DNA of 23,098 nt, taken from a virus. Position numbers and translations under genes: made by a program. This document shows, one piece after another, positions 1 through 7,032 of this stretch. How positions within the stretch are numbered: the first letter of the stretch is position 1; the number at the start of each line of letters is the position of its first letter. The stretch lies in IMG/VR virus record IMGVR_UViG_3300027588_000012, positions 1 to 23,098 of that record; one strand, written 5' to 3'. Below the pieces are notes generated by a model. That model saw nothing but the letters and a program-made list of their open reading frames with translations, ran no database searches and had not been told where the DNA came from.

Positions 1-2
1 AT

Positions 3-137
3 ATTCAATTCTTAAATGGTCGTTTGGTAATGGATGAATATGATTATATAACAGTAATATCAGAGACAGGTTCTACTATGTCAGTTATACTGACTATGGA
101 AATAGACCAACCAACATCTTATCAACATGTCTCTTAA
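3..137 (+). CDS. C-terminal fragment of an unidentified phage protein
   Basis: An open frame enters from the left edge and ends at TAA 135-137, giving 44 residues that finish ...PTSYQHVS. Its start lies outside the window. The piece is rich in Thr, Ile, Ser and acidic residues and has no recognisable motif. It lies 9 bases before the next gene, in the same direction, and the gap holds a good ribosome binding site (AAGGAG) for that gene. By position it may be the end of a head or other late gene, but the fragment does not show this. Confidence 0.6.
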   Translation: MQFLNGRLVMDEYDYITVISETGSTMSVILTMEIDQPTSYQHVS

Positions 138-146
138 GGAGTAATT

Positions 147-326
147 ATGCCACTCAAAAAAGGTAAATCAGACAAGACAGTATCTTCTAACATTAGTATG
201 ATGGTTAAAGAAGGTAGACCACAAAAACAAGCAGTAGCTATTGCTTTGTCTAAAGCTGGTAAGTCACTACCAATGCGTGGTGGACGTACTGCTACTAACA
301 TGAAAAAGACTGGTAGAGGTAGATAA
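147..326 (+). CDS. Small basic phage protein with a KQAVAIAL-type motif
   Basis: This 59-residue protein starts at ATG 147, preceded by AAGGAG seven bases upstream. It begins MPLKKGKS, carries the segment [16 protein letters not shown] near its centre and ends in a Gly/Arg/Lys-rich tail. Small proteins with this KQA(V/I)AIAL...AGKS core are common in phage genomes and have no assigned function; the DUF6496-like group is the closest I can name, with moderate certainty. It is strongly basic and probably largely disordered, so nucleic-acid contact is plausible but only inferred. Its stop overlaps the next start as TAATG, so the four small genes from here to 812 probably form one translationally coupled set. 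Confidence 0.75.
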   Translation: MPLKKGKSDKTVSSNISMMVKEGRPQKQAVAIALSKAGKSLPMRGGRTATNMKKTGRGR

Positions 327-475
327 TGAAGCAAGGACTCTATTCAAACATCGCAGCTAAGAAAGCTCGTATCAAGGCTGGCTCTGGTGAGAAGATGCGT
401 AAGGTTGGTAGCAAAGGTGCTCCATCTGCTAAAGACTTTAAGGATGCTGCTAAGACAGCTAAGAAAGGTAAGTGA
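326..475 (+). CDS. Small Lys-rich phage protein
   Basis: This is a 49-residue protein. ATG 326 shares one base with the previous stop (TAATG), and AGAGGT lies just upstream as a ribosome binding site. The sequence begins [13 protein letters not shown] and continues with Lys/Gly/Ala-rich stretches (GSGEKMRK, GSKGAPSAKDFKDAAK). Similar tiny proteins occur in other phage genomes without an assigned role. There are no cysteines and no membrane segment. The high Lys content suggests binding to nucleic acid or to an acidic partner, but nothing in the sequence shows which. The gene ends at TGA 473-475, and the next start again overlaps by one base. Confidence 0.7.
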   Translation: MKQGLYSNIAAKKARIKAGSGEKMRKVGSKGAPSAKDFKDAAKTAKKGK

Positions 476-567
476 TGAAAGCTAAAGAATTTAAACCATG
501 TCCAGGATGCCCTACTCCAGCTAAGTGCAAGAAAGCTGGTAAATGTATGATGAAGGCTAAGAAGTAA
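475..567 (+). CDS. 30-residue Cys/Lys-rich miniprotein, possible metal-binding knuckle
   Basis: ATG 475 overlaps the previous TGA by one base, and the frame ends at TAA 565-567, again overlapping the next ATG. In only 30 residues there are four cysteines, at positions 9, 12, 18 and 24 (CPGC, then C-x5-C), with ten lysines. The CxxC pair followed by two more Cys resembles a minimal zinc knuckle. No family is recognised. Being translated within a tightly coupled series of small genes supports it as a real gene, although its size makes this less certain. It could also be a redox-active peptide. Confidence 0.6.
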   Translation: MKAKEFKPCPGCPTPAKCKKAGKCMMKAKK

Positions 568-812
568 TGCCTAAGAAAGAGTTTCAAAACCCTAAAGGTG
601 GTCTTAATCAAAAGGGTAGAGATTACTATAACAAGACTACTGGTTCTAACCTAAAACCACCTGTATCAGCTAAACAGGCTGCAAAGTCTCCAAAGGATGC
701 TGGTAGACGTAAGTCCTTCTGTGCTCGTATGGGGGGTGTGGCTGGTCCAATGAAAGATGAAAAAGGTAGACCTACTCGTAAGGCACTGGCACTTAAGAAG
801 TGGGATTGCTAA
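567..812 (+). CDS. DUF6321-like small basic protein
   Basis: This 81-residue protein starts at an ATG that overlaps the preceding stop (TAATG). It begins MPKKEFQNPKGGLNQKGRDYY, and its C-terminal half holds the segment RRKSFCARM and then GPMKDEKGRPTRKALALKKWDC. That layout matches small phage proteins annotated DUF6321, whose function is not known. It is very basic, with two cysteines: one in the SFCARM motif and one as the last residue. In these phages such genes lie among late genes near structural and lysis functions, as here just before the holin. A role in the virion or in packaging is a guess. Confidence 0.75.
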   Translation: MPKKEFQNPKGGLNQKGRDYYNKTTGSNLKPPVSAKQAAKSPKDAGRRKSFCARMGGVAGPMKDEKGRPTRKALALKKWDC

Positions 813-1205
813 GTGATTCCTCTAGCTATTATTGAGTTAGGTGCAAAGCTTCTTGATAAGGTTATTCCTGATAAAGATGCTAGAGAAAAAGCTCAAGCAG
901 AGTTACTAAAGGCTGCTAATGACCAGGACTTTCAACTCTCGTTAGCACAGATTAGAGTTAACGAAGAAGAAGCTAAGTCAGAGAATCTCTTTAAGTCTGG
1001 TTGGAGACCTGCGATTGGTTGGATTTGTGTTTTTGGATTGGCTTACAACTTTGTTATCTATAACTTGTTGTTGTGGGTTGTCGCTACATTTAACATTGCT
1101 ATCACTCCTCCAGCACTGATGTCAGATATCCTTATGGAGTTGGTCTTTGCTATGTTAGGTTTAGGTAGCTTACGTACCTTTGAGAAGGTTAAAGGAATTA
1201 AATGA
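813..1205 (+). CDS. Putative holin, GTA-holin 3TM family
   Basis: The frame begins with GTG directly after the previous stop and gives 130 residues. Residues 1-55 form a charged, helical N-terminal part with an amphipathic start. A typical SGWRP motif follows at 62-66, then hydrophobic segments at about 67-92 and 105-122 and a basic tail. This arrangement fits the family described as holins of three transmembrane segments (gene transfer agent release type). A holin makes holes in the inner membrane at the end of infection so that the lysis enzyme can reach the cell wall. The next gene, a possible cell-wall enzyme, starts in the ATGA overlap, as expected for a lysis cassette. Only two segments are strongly hydrophobic; the N-terminal one is weaker. 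Confidence 0.8.
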   Translation: MIPLAIIELGAKLLDKVIPDKDAREKAQAELLKAANDQDFQLSLAQIRVNEEEAKSENLFKSGWRPAIGWICVFGLAYNFVIYNLLLWVVATFNIAITPPALMSDILMELVFAMLGLGSLRTFEKVKGIK

Positions 1206-1627
1206 AACTCTTACTAAAGCGTATTCACTTTGGTGATACATTTACAGTAGGACAACTTTATGAAATAACAGAGCTAGATGAAAACCCTATATGTTATGTG
1301 CTAGAAGATAAGTATCGTGAAGTAGAGGGACAAGATGTAAAGGTTTGGAAAGAGCAAGATAAAACAGCTATCCCTAAAGGAACTTACGATGTATCCATTA
1401 CTTTCTCCAACAGATTTCAAACTAGACTACCTATACTCGCTAATGTCCCTGGGTTTACAGGTGTGCGAATACACTCTGGTAACTCTTCCAAGAACACTGA
1501 GGGATGCTTACTCGTTGGGATGACCTGGGATGGTAAGTCAGATTGGATAGGCTCATCTAAGGTCGCTATGGGCGTTCTAATGCCTATGCTTGAAAAGGTT
1601 AAAGACTGCACCATAGAGATTGTGTAA
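1202..1627 (+). CDS. DUF5675 family protein, candidate lysis enzyme
   Basis: This 141-residue protein starts at ATG 1202, overlapping the holin stop as ATGA. It begins MKLLLKRIHFGDTFTVGQLY and contains IPKGTYDV (58-64). The conserved core is GVRIHSGNSSKNTEGCLLVG (87-106), with His91, Gly93 and the Gly101-Cys102 pair. This is the pattern of DUF5675. The His ... Gly-Cys layout resembles the active site of L,D-transpeptidase-fold cell-wall enzymes, but the family has no settled function. Placed directly behind a holin, with no other recognisable endolysin in the window, it is the best candidate for the lysis enzyme. There is no signal peptide. That role is inference from position and motif. Confidence 0.7.
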   Translation: MKLLLKRIHFGDTFTVGQLYEITELDENPICYVLEDKYREVEGQDVKVWKEQDKTAIPKGTYDVSITFSNRFQTRLPILANVPGFTGVRIHSGNSSKNTEGCLLVGMTWDGKSDWIGSSKVAMGVLMPMLEKVKDCTIEIV

Positions 1628-1638
1628 GATTTTACACA
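1621..1638 (+). other. Hairpin over the stop codon of the DUF5675 gene
   Basis: TGTGTAA (1621-1627) and TTACACA (1632-1638) are a perfect 7-bp inverted repeat with a GATT loop. The left arm contains the TAA stop. There is no T-run after it, so an intrinsic terminator is not supported; it may be an RNA-stability or boundary element just ahead of the promoter at 1659. Confidence 0.45.
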
Positions 1639-1658
1639 GTTAATCGGAAAAATAAAGC

Positions 1659-1687
1659 TTGACAAAACCGTAAAAGTATGCTATAAT
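1659..1687 (+). promoter_or_regulatory. Consensus sigma70 promoter for the structural genes
   Basis: TTGACA at 1659-1664 and TATAAT at 1682-1687 are separated by exactly 17 bases: a perfect match to the bacterial housekeeping promoter. The start of transcription is expected near 1694, about 42 bases before the adaptor gene at 1736. It lies in a 108-bp gap between the lysis and structural genes and reads toward the latter. Rarely does such a full match arise by chance. Confidence 0.85.
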
Positions 1688-1735
1688 AGTACTTATATAG
1701 CATGTTAACAATAAACACTAACACTAATTAAAAAT

Positions 1736-2386
1736 ATGACATACATAGAACTTGTTAACGATGTACTAATCAGACTCAGAGAGGGCACTGTTTCGTCTGT
1801 CTCTGACAATGCCTATTCCAAATTAATAGGTACTTTTGTCAATGATGCTAAACGTACAGTAGAAGATGCCTATAACTGGAATGCGTTAACAGACACTCTC
1901 ACAGCAGTAACTGGAGATGATGTCTTTAACTATGTTTTAGTGGGTAGTGGTACTCGTTTCCGCATCCTTAACGTTATCAATGATACGTCTAACGAAGTCA
2001 TGGGTTACAAGACAGGGTTAGATATGGATGAGTTATTTCTTATCCCTAACACTGTGCAAAAAGGTAGTCCTTTGTGGTATAACTTTAACGGTGTTAACAA
2101 TAATGGCGATAGTCAGGTAGACGTATATCCTAAACCAGATGGTGTCTATAACCTACGGTTTAATATGATTGTCCCTCAAACACGTTTAACATCTGATGCT
2201 ACTGTTATGAAAGTTCCTGAAGAACCAGTAATTCTGTTAGCCTATGCTAAAGCTATTGTTGAAAGAGGTGAAGATGGTGGTCTTGCCTCTAGCGAAGCGT
2301 ATGCTCTTTATAAACAATCTTTGACTGACCATATCTCTATTGAGGCAGGTCACTATCAAGAAGAATATATGTGGTACTCAGCTTAA
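1736..2386 (+). CDS. Head-to-tail adaptor protein (gp11 / SU10-adaptor type)
   Basis: This 216-residue protein begins MTYIELVNDVLIRLRE, followed by a helical region with FVNDAKRTVEDAYNWNAL (about 50-67), a beta-rich middle (SGTRFRILNVIND) and a C-terminal helix (LLAYAKAIVERGED). That is the usual layout of the phage adaptor/tubular A family (T7 gp11-like, SU10-adaptor domain). It would form a ring beneath the portal and join it to the tail nozzle. It contains no cysteine. It is the first gene after the consensus promoter at 1659. There is no clear ribosome binding site before ATG 1736, which lies in an A/T-rich leader. Its stop overlaps the next start (TAATG). Confidence 0.75.
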   Translation: MTYIELVNDVLIRLREGTVSSVSDNAYSKLIGTFVNDAKRTVEDAYNWNALTDTLTAVTGDDVFNYVLVGSGTRFRILNVINDTSNEVMGYKTGLDMDELFLIPNTVQKGSPLWYNFNGVNNNGDSQVDVYPKPDGVYNLRFNMIVPQTRLTSDATVMKVPEEPVILLAYAKAIVERGEDGGLASSEAYALYKQSLTDHISIEAGHYQEEYMWYSA

Positions 2387-3981
2387 TGGCAGAACAAATA
2401 TTAACAGGTTCTATTGCAGCACCTGGATTCTTTGGACTAAATACACAAGATAGCTCTATTCAGTTATCCAGTGGTTTTGCTTTAGAAGCTAACAACTGTG
2501 TGATTGACAAATATGGTCGTATTGGTGCTCGTAAAGGCTGGACCAAGGTTAACACATCTGCTGCTAGTACAGGTGCATTCAGAGCTATCTATGAGCTTGT
2601 CAGGGACGATGGCTTAACTGTTATTAGTGCTGCTAACAATAAGATATATACTGGCACTACAACACTGACAGAAGCTGTGGTTCGTAACAGTACTGATAGT
2701 GCTAACCTAACATATACCATTACTGATAATAACTGGCAGATTAGTGGTATGCCTTATGATACAGGTGCTGCTCCTTCTGCTCATGCAATTTTAGTGCAAG
2801 AAGGTCATCCTATTCTTGTCTATCATAAACTAGGTGCTACAGCTCATGCTCACACAGGTGCTTATGGCTTTCAAAGACTAGGGGATGTCTCTACTTTTCC
2901 TACAGGTTATACAGTCACAGACTTTACTCCTAACTGTGTGATGACTGCTTTTGGTCGTACATGGGTAGCAGACATTGCTAACGATAAACAAACAGTATAC
3001 TTCAGTGACTTGCTTGACCCAACACAGTGGCAGACAGGTACATCTGGGTACTTAAACATTGGTGAGGTTGTTCCTAACAACGACCCTATCGTAGCATTAG
3101 CTTCTCATAATGGGTTCTTGATTATCTTTTGCAGTAAACATATTGTTATTTACTCAAATGCTACAGACCCGTCAGGACTAACACTACAAGATGTGATTAC
3201 AGGTATTGGTTGTGTTGCTAGAGATTCAGTAGCTTCTATTGGTACTGATTTAATGTTCTTGTCTTCAACTGGTGTCCAGTCATTACAGCGTGTGATTCAA
3301 GAGAAGTCAGTTCCATTCAGAGACATCTCAAAGAATGTACGTGATGATTTACTTGCTAACGTATCATCTGAAACATTAAAGAATATTAAAGCTGTTTACT
3401 TCCCAACAGATGCTTTTTATTTGTTGTCTCTTCCTTCTACTGGCTTTACGTATTGTTTTGATACAAGAGGTTCGTTAGAGAACGGAGCAGCAAGAACAAC
3501 TATCTGGAAACAGATTACTCCAACAGCATTTTGTGTAACACAAGACAGACAATTATATATTGGTAAGCCTGGTTATATCGGTAAATATGATTTGTATGAA
3601 GACGATGGTGCTAAATATCGTATGTCTTACTTTACTAATTACTTTGACTTTGACCAACCAGCTAGTGTAAAGATTCTTAAAAAGATTAACGTAGTTGCTA
3701 TTGGCGGTTCTAATCAACCTATTGCTGTTAAATGGGGTTATGACTATACTCGTAACTATTTCTCTCGTGGTATTACACTACAGCGAGTAGAAGTATATGA
3801 GTATGGAGTAGCAGAATACAACATTGCAACATACACGAATGGTATTGCGTTAGATATTGCTAACATCCAAGCATCAGGTTCTGGTACTGTACTTCAGATT
3901 GGTTTTGAATCTGATATTGATGGTACTCCACTTTCAATTCAAAAGATAGATTTTTTCCTTAAGGCAGGTAAGACACTATGA
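2386..3981 (+). CDS. Tail nozzle / tail tubular protein B-like
   Basis: The start is taken at ATG 2386, overlapping the adaptor stop; an in-frame upstream ATG at 2371 would add five residues and is less likely. The 531-residue protein starts MAEQILTGSIAAPGFFGLN and has an early SSGFALEANNCVIDKYGRIGARKG-type segment that is common in nozzle proteins of short-tailed phages. The body is rich in beta-strand-like repeats with aromatic and Gly residues, fitting a beta-propeller (T7 gp12-like). It would form the lower part of the tail tube through which DNA leaves the particle. It has several scattered cysteines, unlike the internal proteins downstream. The family call rests on that N-terminal segment, size and gene order. 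Confidence 0.75.
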   Translation: MAEQILTGSIAAPGFFGLNTQDSSIQLSSGFALEANNCVIDKYGRIGARKGWTKVNTSAASTGAFRAIYELVRDDGLTVISAANNKIYTGTTTLTEAVVRNSTDSANLTYTITDNNWQISGMPYDTGAAPSAHAILVQEGHPILVYHKLGATAHAHTGAYGFQRLGDVSTFPTGYTVTDFTPNCVMTAFGRTWVADIANDKQTVYFSDLLDPTQWQTGTSGYLNIGEVVPNNDPIVALASHNGFLIIFCSKHIVIYSNATDPSGLTLQDVITGIGCVARDSVASIGTDLMFLSSTGVQSLQRVIQEKSVPFRDISKNVRDDLLANVSSETLKNIKAVYFPTDAFYLLSLPSTGFTYCFDTRGSLENGAARTTIWKQITPTAFCVTQDRQLYIGKPGYIGKYDLYEDDGAKYRMSYFTNYFDFDQPASVKILKKINVVAIGGSNQPIAVKWGYDYTRNYFSRGITLQRVEVYEYGVAEYNIATYTNGIALDIANIQASGSGTVLQIGFESDIDGTPLSIQKIDFFLKAGKTL

Positions 3982-4688
3982 GTTCATATGTTAAGGCAAC
4001 AAACTTTGCCACAAAAGACACTTTACCAACAGGTGATGCTAACAAGATTGTTAAAGGCACAGAGCTTGATAACGAGTTCAATGCTATTGCAGGTGCTATC
4101 AGTTCTAAATCTGACATAGCTTCTCCAACATTTACTGGTACTCCTTCTGCTCCAACAGCTACGTTTGGTACTAATACTACTCAGTTAGCTACTACAGCAT
4201 TCGTAACAGCTGCTCTACAAGCTGTGTACCCTGTAGGTTCTATCTACATTAACGCTGCTAGTACATCTAATCCATCTTCTTTGATGGGATTTGGTACTTG
4301 GGTAGAGTTTGGTGCTGGTCGTATGATGGTTGGTTTAAACGCTAGTGATGCGTTGTTTGACACACTAGAAGAAACTGGCGGTTCTAAAGATTCTATTGTT
4401 GTATCGCATACTCACTCAGCTACTTTGACAGGAACTTCTGGTTCAGCTGGTACACACGCTCACATCTATCAAACAGGTTATCAAACTAATTTAACAATCA
4501 TCAATCAAAACGGTAACTTTGGTGGCGGTACACCTGATGATGGTAGTTATAGATATACTTCTGAAAGTGCTGGTGAGCATCAACACAGTTTATCTGTATC
4601 AGGTACTACAGGTGCTACAGGGTCTAGTGGAACTAATGCTAACTTACCTCCATACATTACGGTTAAGATGTGGAAACGAACAGCTTAA
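3978..4688 (+). CDS. Short tail fibre / collar-type protein with HxH metal motifs
   Basis: This 236-residue protein starts in an ATGA overlap. Residues 45-80 hold a fibre repeat of the form SPTFTGTPSAPTATFGTNTTQLATTAFV, common in phage tail fibres. From about 84 (YPVGSIYINA) to the end (NLPPYITVKMWKRTA) it matches the T4 gp10 C-terminal/collar-like domain found in receptor-binding proteins. Three HxH triplets, at 144-146 (HTH), 160-162 (HAH) and 201-203 (HQH), are spaced along the Gly/Ser/Thr-rich part. In T4 gp37, HxH triplets bind iron along the trimer axis, so metal-stapled trimerisation is plausible here. It probably contacts the host surface. It is very short for a sole fibre, so another fibre gene may lie outside the window. 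Confidence 0.75.
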   Translation: MSSYVKATNFATKDTLPTGDANKIVKGTELDNEFNAIAGAISSKSDIASPTFTGTPSAPTATFGTNTTQLATTAFVTAALQAVYPVGSIYINAASTSNPSSLMGFGTWVEFGAGRMMVGLNASDALFDTLEETGGSKDSIVVSHTHSATLTGTSGSAGTHAHIYQTGYQTNLTIINQNGNFGGGTPDDGSYRYTSESAGEHQHSLSVSGTTGATGSSGTNANLPPYITVKMWKRTA

Positions 4689-4972
4689 AAGTACCAGTAG
4701 TTAATAGACAAGACTACACAATGTACTTAGAAAACTTTGCAGGTATGCACTGGTTTCATACGGATGTACGTAAGTGGTCTAGTAAAGTTAAAACAAAGTA
4801 TATAGAAGATTTAAACTTATTGCAGTACTTGGTTAACACTCCACTGGTATCATTAGTCGAAGAAGATAACACGAAGCTAGCTAAGTTTGCTGAAATTATA
4901 GGAATGAAGGTTGTTGATAAAATGAATTTAACTAATGGAAAAGTAGGCTTTGTCTACGCAAGGAGTTTATAA
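4670..4972 (+). CDS. Small GNAT-like protein, position of T7 gp13
   Basis: The longest frame uses GTG at 4670 and overlaps the fibre gene by 19 bases, giving 100 residues. The first in-frame ATG, at 4721, would give 83. The GTG start is preferred because the extra segment (VPVVNRQDYTMYLE) looks like part of the fold, but neither start has a good ribosome binding site. The sequence contains MHWFHTDVRKWSSKVKTKY, then a helix with LVEEDNTKLAKFAEIIGM and the ending GKVGFVYARSL, typical of small phage proteins with an N-acetyltransferase-like fold. In T7-like genomes a protein of this kind (gp13) lies between nozzle and ejection proteins, just as here. Catalytic activity is uncertain. Confidence 0.6.
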   Translation: METNSLKVPVVNRQDYTMYLENFAGMHWFHTDVRKWSSKVKTKYIEDLNLLQYLVNTPLVSLVEEDNTKLAKFAEIIGMKVVDKMNLTNGKVGFVYARSL

Positions 4973-6060
4973 TGGGTGGATTAGTTAGTAGTATTGCTAA
5001 TATATTTACAGGAGCTGATGATGTAAAAGACGCTGCAAATGCTTCTGCTGCACAACAGAGAGATGCTGCACAGAATGCAGCGTATTCTGCTGCGTTTAGA
5101 CCAGTAGGGATGACATCTCGCTTTGGTACGTCTCAGTTCACACGTGAGATAGACCCGAAGACAGGTACTCCTTATGTCTCTAGTGCTGGGTATACTCCTG
5201 CACCTGAGTTATCTGCCTTACAGAATAGATTATTCAGTCAGTTCATGCCTAGCATGGCTACAGCTGAACAACGTGCAGGGCAGTATGCTCCTTTAGGTCA
5301 ATCTGCTGGTCAGTTAATGTCTTTAGGGCAAGGATATCTAGCACAGTCTCCTGAAGCTGCAGCTGCTGATTACATGAAGAGTCAACAGAATCTGCTAGCA
5401 GGTACAAGAGAACAACAATTAGCAAGTCTTCGTAATAAAGTATTTCAAACAGGTCGTAGTGGTTTAGGTGTTGGTGGTACTACTACTGGTCAAGGTGCAG
5501 CTAACCCAGAGATGCAAGCGTATTACAATGCGTTAGCAAATCAAGACTTACAGTTAGCAAGTCAGGCTACTCAAGCAGGTCAACAACGTGCTACATTTGG
5601 TGCAGGTTTGTTAGGTACAGGTGCTGGCTTACTTGGTTCACAAGTACAAGGTGAAGTTGGTGCATTGTCTCCATTGCAATCACAGTTAGGTTTAGCTGCT
5701 AACATTGAACAACTAGGACAAACACCATATAACATGGGTCTTGCTTTAGGACAAGCTTCTATTCCTGGTCAAACATCAGGTGCTCAGATGTATCAATCAG
5801 GTATGTCTGCTGCTGCTAACACACAGTACCAAGGTGCTGCTCAAGCTGCTCAGATGAATGCTGCCTTCTTGAATAACTTAATTGGTTCTGCTGCAGGTGC
5901 TTATGGCATGAGTCAGATGGGTGCTCCAACAGGTGTCCCAGGTGGTGGTTATCTAACACAAGGTACTAGCTTCCCAAGCTTTGGTATGAGTGCATATCCT
6001 ACTAGTGGTATTGGTATTAGCCCTAGTGGTGGTGGCTTCGGTATTAAATTCGGTCAATAA
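4972..6060 (+). CDS. Internal virion protein, Ala/Gln/Gly-rich (gp14-like by position)
   Basis: This 362-residue protein starts at ATG 4972 (TAATG overlap, with AAGGAG eight bases upstream). It begins MGGLVSSIANIFTGADD, then is dominated by Ala, Gln, Gly and Ser, with recurring motifs such as GQSAG, QLxSLGQG, GTGAGLLGS and QAAQMN. A conserved-looking segment is LASLRNKVFQTGRSGLGVGGTT (about 150-170). The C-terminus is Gly/Ser/Pro-rich. It contains no cysteine. Such compositions are typical of phage internal core proteins that are ejected with the DNA and can span or line the membrane channel; the order nozzle, gp13-like, this gene fits T7 gp14. No enzymatic motif is visible, and identity beyond position and composition is not established. 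Confidence 0.65.
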   Translation: MGGLVSSIANIFTGADDVKDAANASAAQQRDAAQNAAYSAAFRPVGMTSRFGTSQFTREIDPKTGTPYVSSAGYTPAPELSALQNRLFSQFMPSMATAEQRAGQYAPLGQSAGQLMSLGQGYLAQSPEAAAADYMKSQQNLLAGTREQQLASLRNKVFQTGRSGLGVGGTTTGQGAANPEMQAYYNALANQDLQLASQATQAGQQRATFGAGLLGTGAGLLGSQVQGEVGALSPLQSQLGLAANIEQLGQTPYNMGLALGQASIPGQTSGAQMYQSGMSAAANTQYQGAAQAAQMNAAFLNNLIGSAAGAYGMSQMGAPTGVPGGGYLTQGTSFPSFGMSAYPTSGIGISPSGGGFGIKFGQ

Positions 6061-6069
6061 GGAATAATT

Positions 6070-7032
6070 ATGGGAATGAATATTAGTCAGATGTTAGGGA
6101 GTGACCCTGACGTACTACGTGCTCAGTTAATGCAGCAAGAGATGGCTCGTTACAATCAGTATCAAGACCCACGTATGAACTTAGCTTCTACACTTGGTGG
6201 TCTTCTTGGTGGTGGTGTTGTTAACGTTGCTCAAGGTCGTAACTTCTTTGAAAGCAATAACCCAGTATTAAAGAAAGCATCTCAGCTACAAGAGATTTAT
6301 AATAACACTGCTCAATCAATTGACCCTACTGCTAACCCTGGTGACTTCTATAGAGCATTGCAAGGTAATCTAGCTGCTGCTGGTTTTGGTCCACAGGCTG
6401 CTATGGCTGCTCAAGAAGCATATAAGTATGCTAAGGAAGACAGAGAAATGTCTCTTAAAGAGCGTCAAGTTGTTGCTCAAGAGAGAAACGTTGCTCAGTT
6501 CGCTCAAGGTAACTACATGTCTGAGAAAGGTCCTCTTGTATTTAACAGAGAGACTGGTGGATATACTGTTGATGGTGAGCCATATAGCGAAGCTAAACAT
6601 GGTAAAGTCACATTCGCAGCTAAAGAAGACTTCAGGACTAACCTTCTTAAAGGTCCAGGTGCTGGTGGTGCTCCTGCTACTCCAGGTAAGGAAGGTAAGA
6701 AACCTCTTACTGAAGAAGAGAAGCGTGAGAAGTTTAATCGTGTTCAAGGTAAACCACAAGCTGCTCCTGCAGCAAGTACTGAAGAAGCTCCTGTATCTGC
6801 TGAGACAGAGAACCCAGAGATTATCAAGAGACCTTCAACATCAGGTGGTCGTGCTTCTACTGGTAATCAGTTCTATGTACCAGAGCTAGATAAATCATTC
6901 AGAACAGAGGCAGAAGCTAAAGCTGCTCTTGAGGCATATCGTATTAGAAACAGACCTCAAAGCGTAGTACAGCAACGTCCTACAATTCAGTTAAATCCAG
7001 AAACAACTCAATCTTTATTTTCAGTTAGATAA
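6070..7032 (+). CDS. Internal virion protein (gp15-like by position)
   Basis: ATG 6070 has AAGGA seven bases upstream. The 320-residue product begins MGMNISQMLGSDPDVLRAQL. Residues 10-140 are helical and Gln/Ala-rich, with SLKERQVVAQERNVAQFAQ as a probable coiled coil (about 136-155). The part from about 200 to 280 is low-complexity, Pro/Glu/Lys/Ala-rich and probably disordered, and a short folded tail (YVPELDKSFRTEAEAKAAL) follows. It has no cysteine and no enzyme motif. Its place between the Ala/Gln-rich protein and the large split protein matches T7 gp15. A 167-codon open frame in another frame of this gene is a composition shadow. The stop overlaps the next start as TAATG. Confidence 0.6.
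   Translation: MGMNISQMLGSDPDVLRAQLMQQEMARYNQYQDPRMNLASTLGGLLGGGVVNVAQGRNFFESNNPVLKKASQLQEIYNNTAQSIDPTANPGDFYRALQGNLAAAGFGPQAAMAAQEAYKYAKEDREMSLKERQVVAQERNVAQFAQGNYMSEKGPLVFNRETGGYTVDGEPYSEAKHGKVTFAAKEDFRTNLLKGPGAGGAPATPGKEGKKPLTEEEKREKFNRVQGKPQAAPAASTEEAPVSAETENPEIIKRPSTSGGRASTGNQFYVPELDKSFRTEAEAKAALEAYRIRNRPQSVVQQRPTIQLNPETTQSLFSVR

Noticed and set aside
1621-1660. Intrinsic terminator after the lysis genes
   Set aside because: The stem is only 7 bp, A/T-rich, and no T-run follows.
6370-6759. 129-codon antisense frame in the same gene
   Set aside because: Ser/Phe/Thr-rich composition typical of the antisense of Lys/Glu-rich coding DNA; no start signal.
6386-6889. 167-codon open frame inside the gp15-like gene, offset frame
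   Set aside because: Product is Leu/Val/Lys-rich with no fold-like pattern, fully inside a longer gene with a good ribosome binding site; it reflects codon bias of the true frame.
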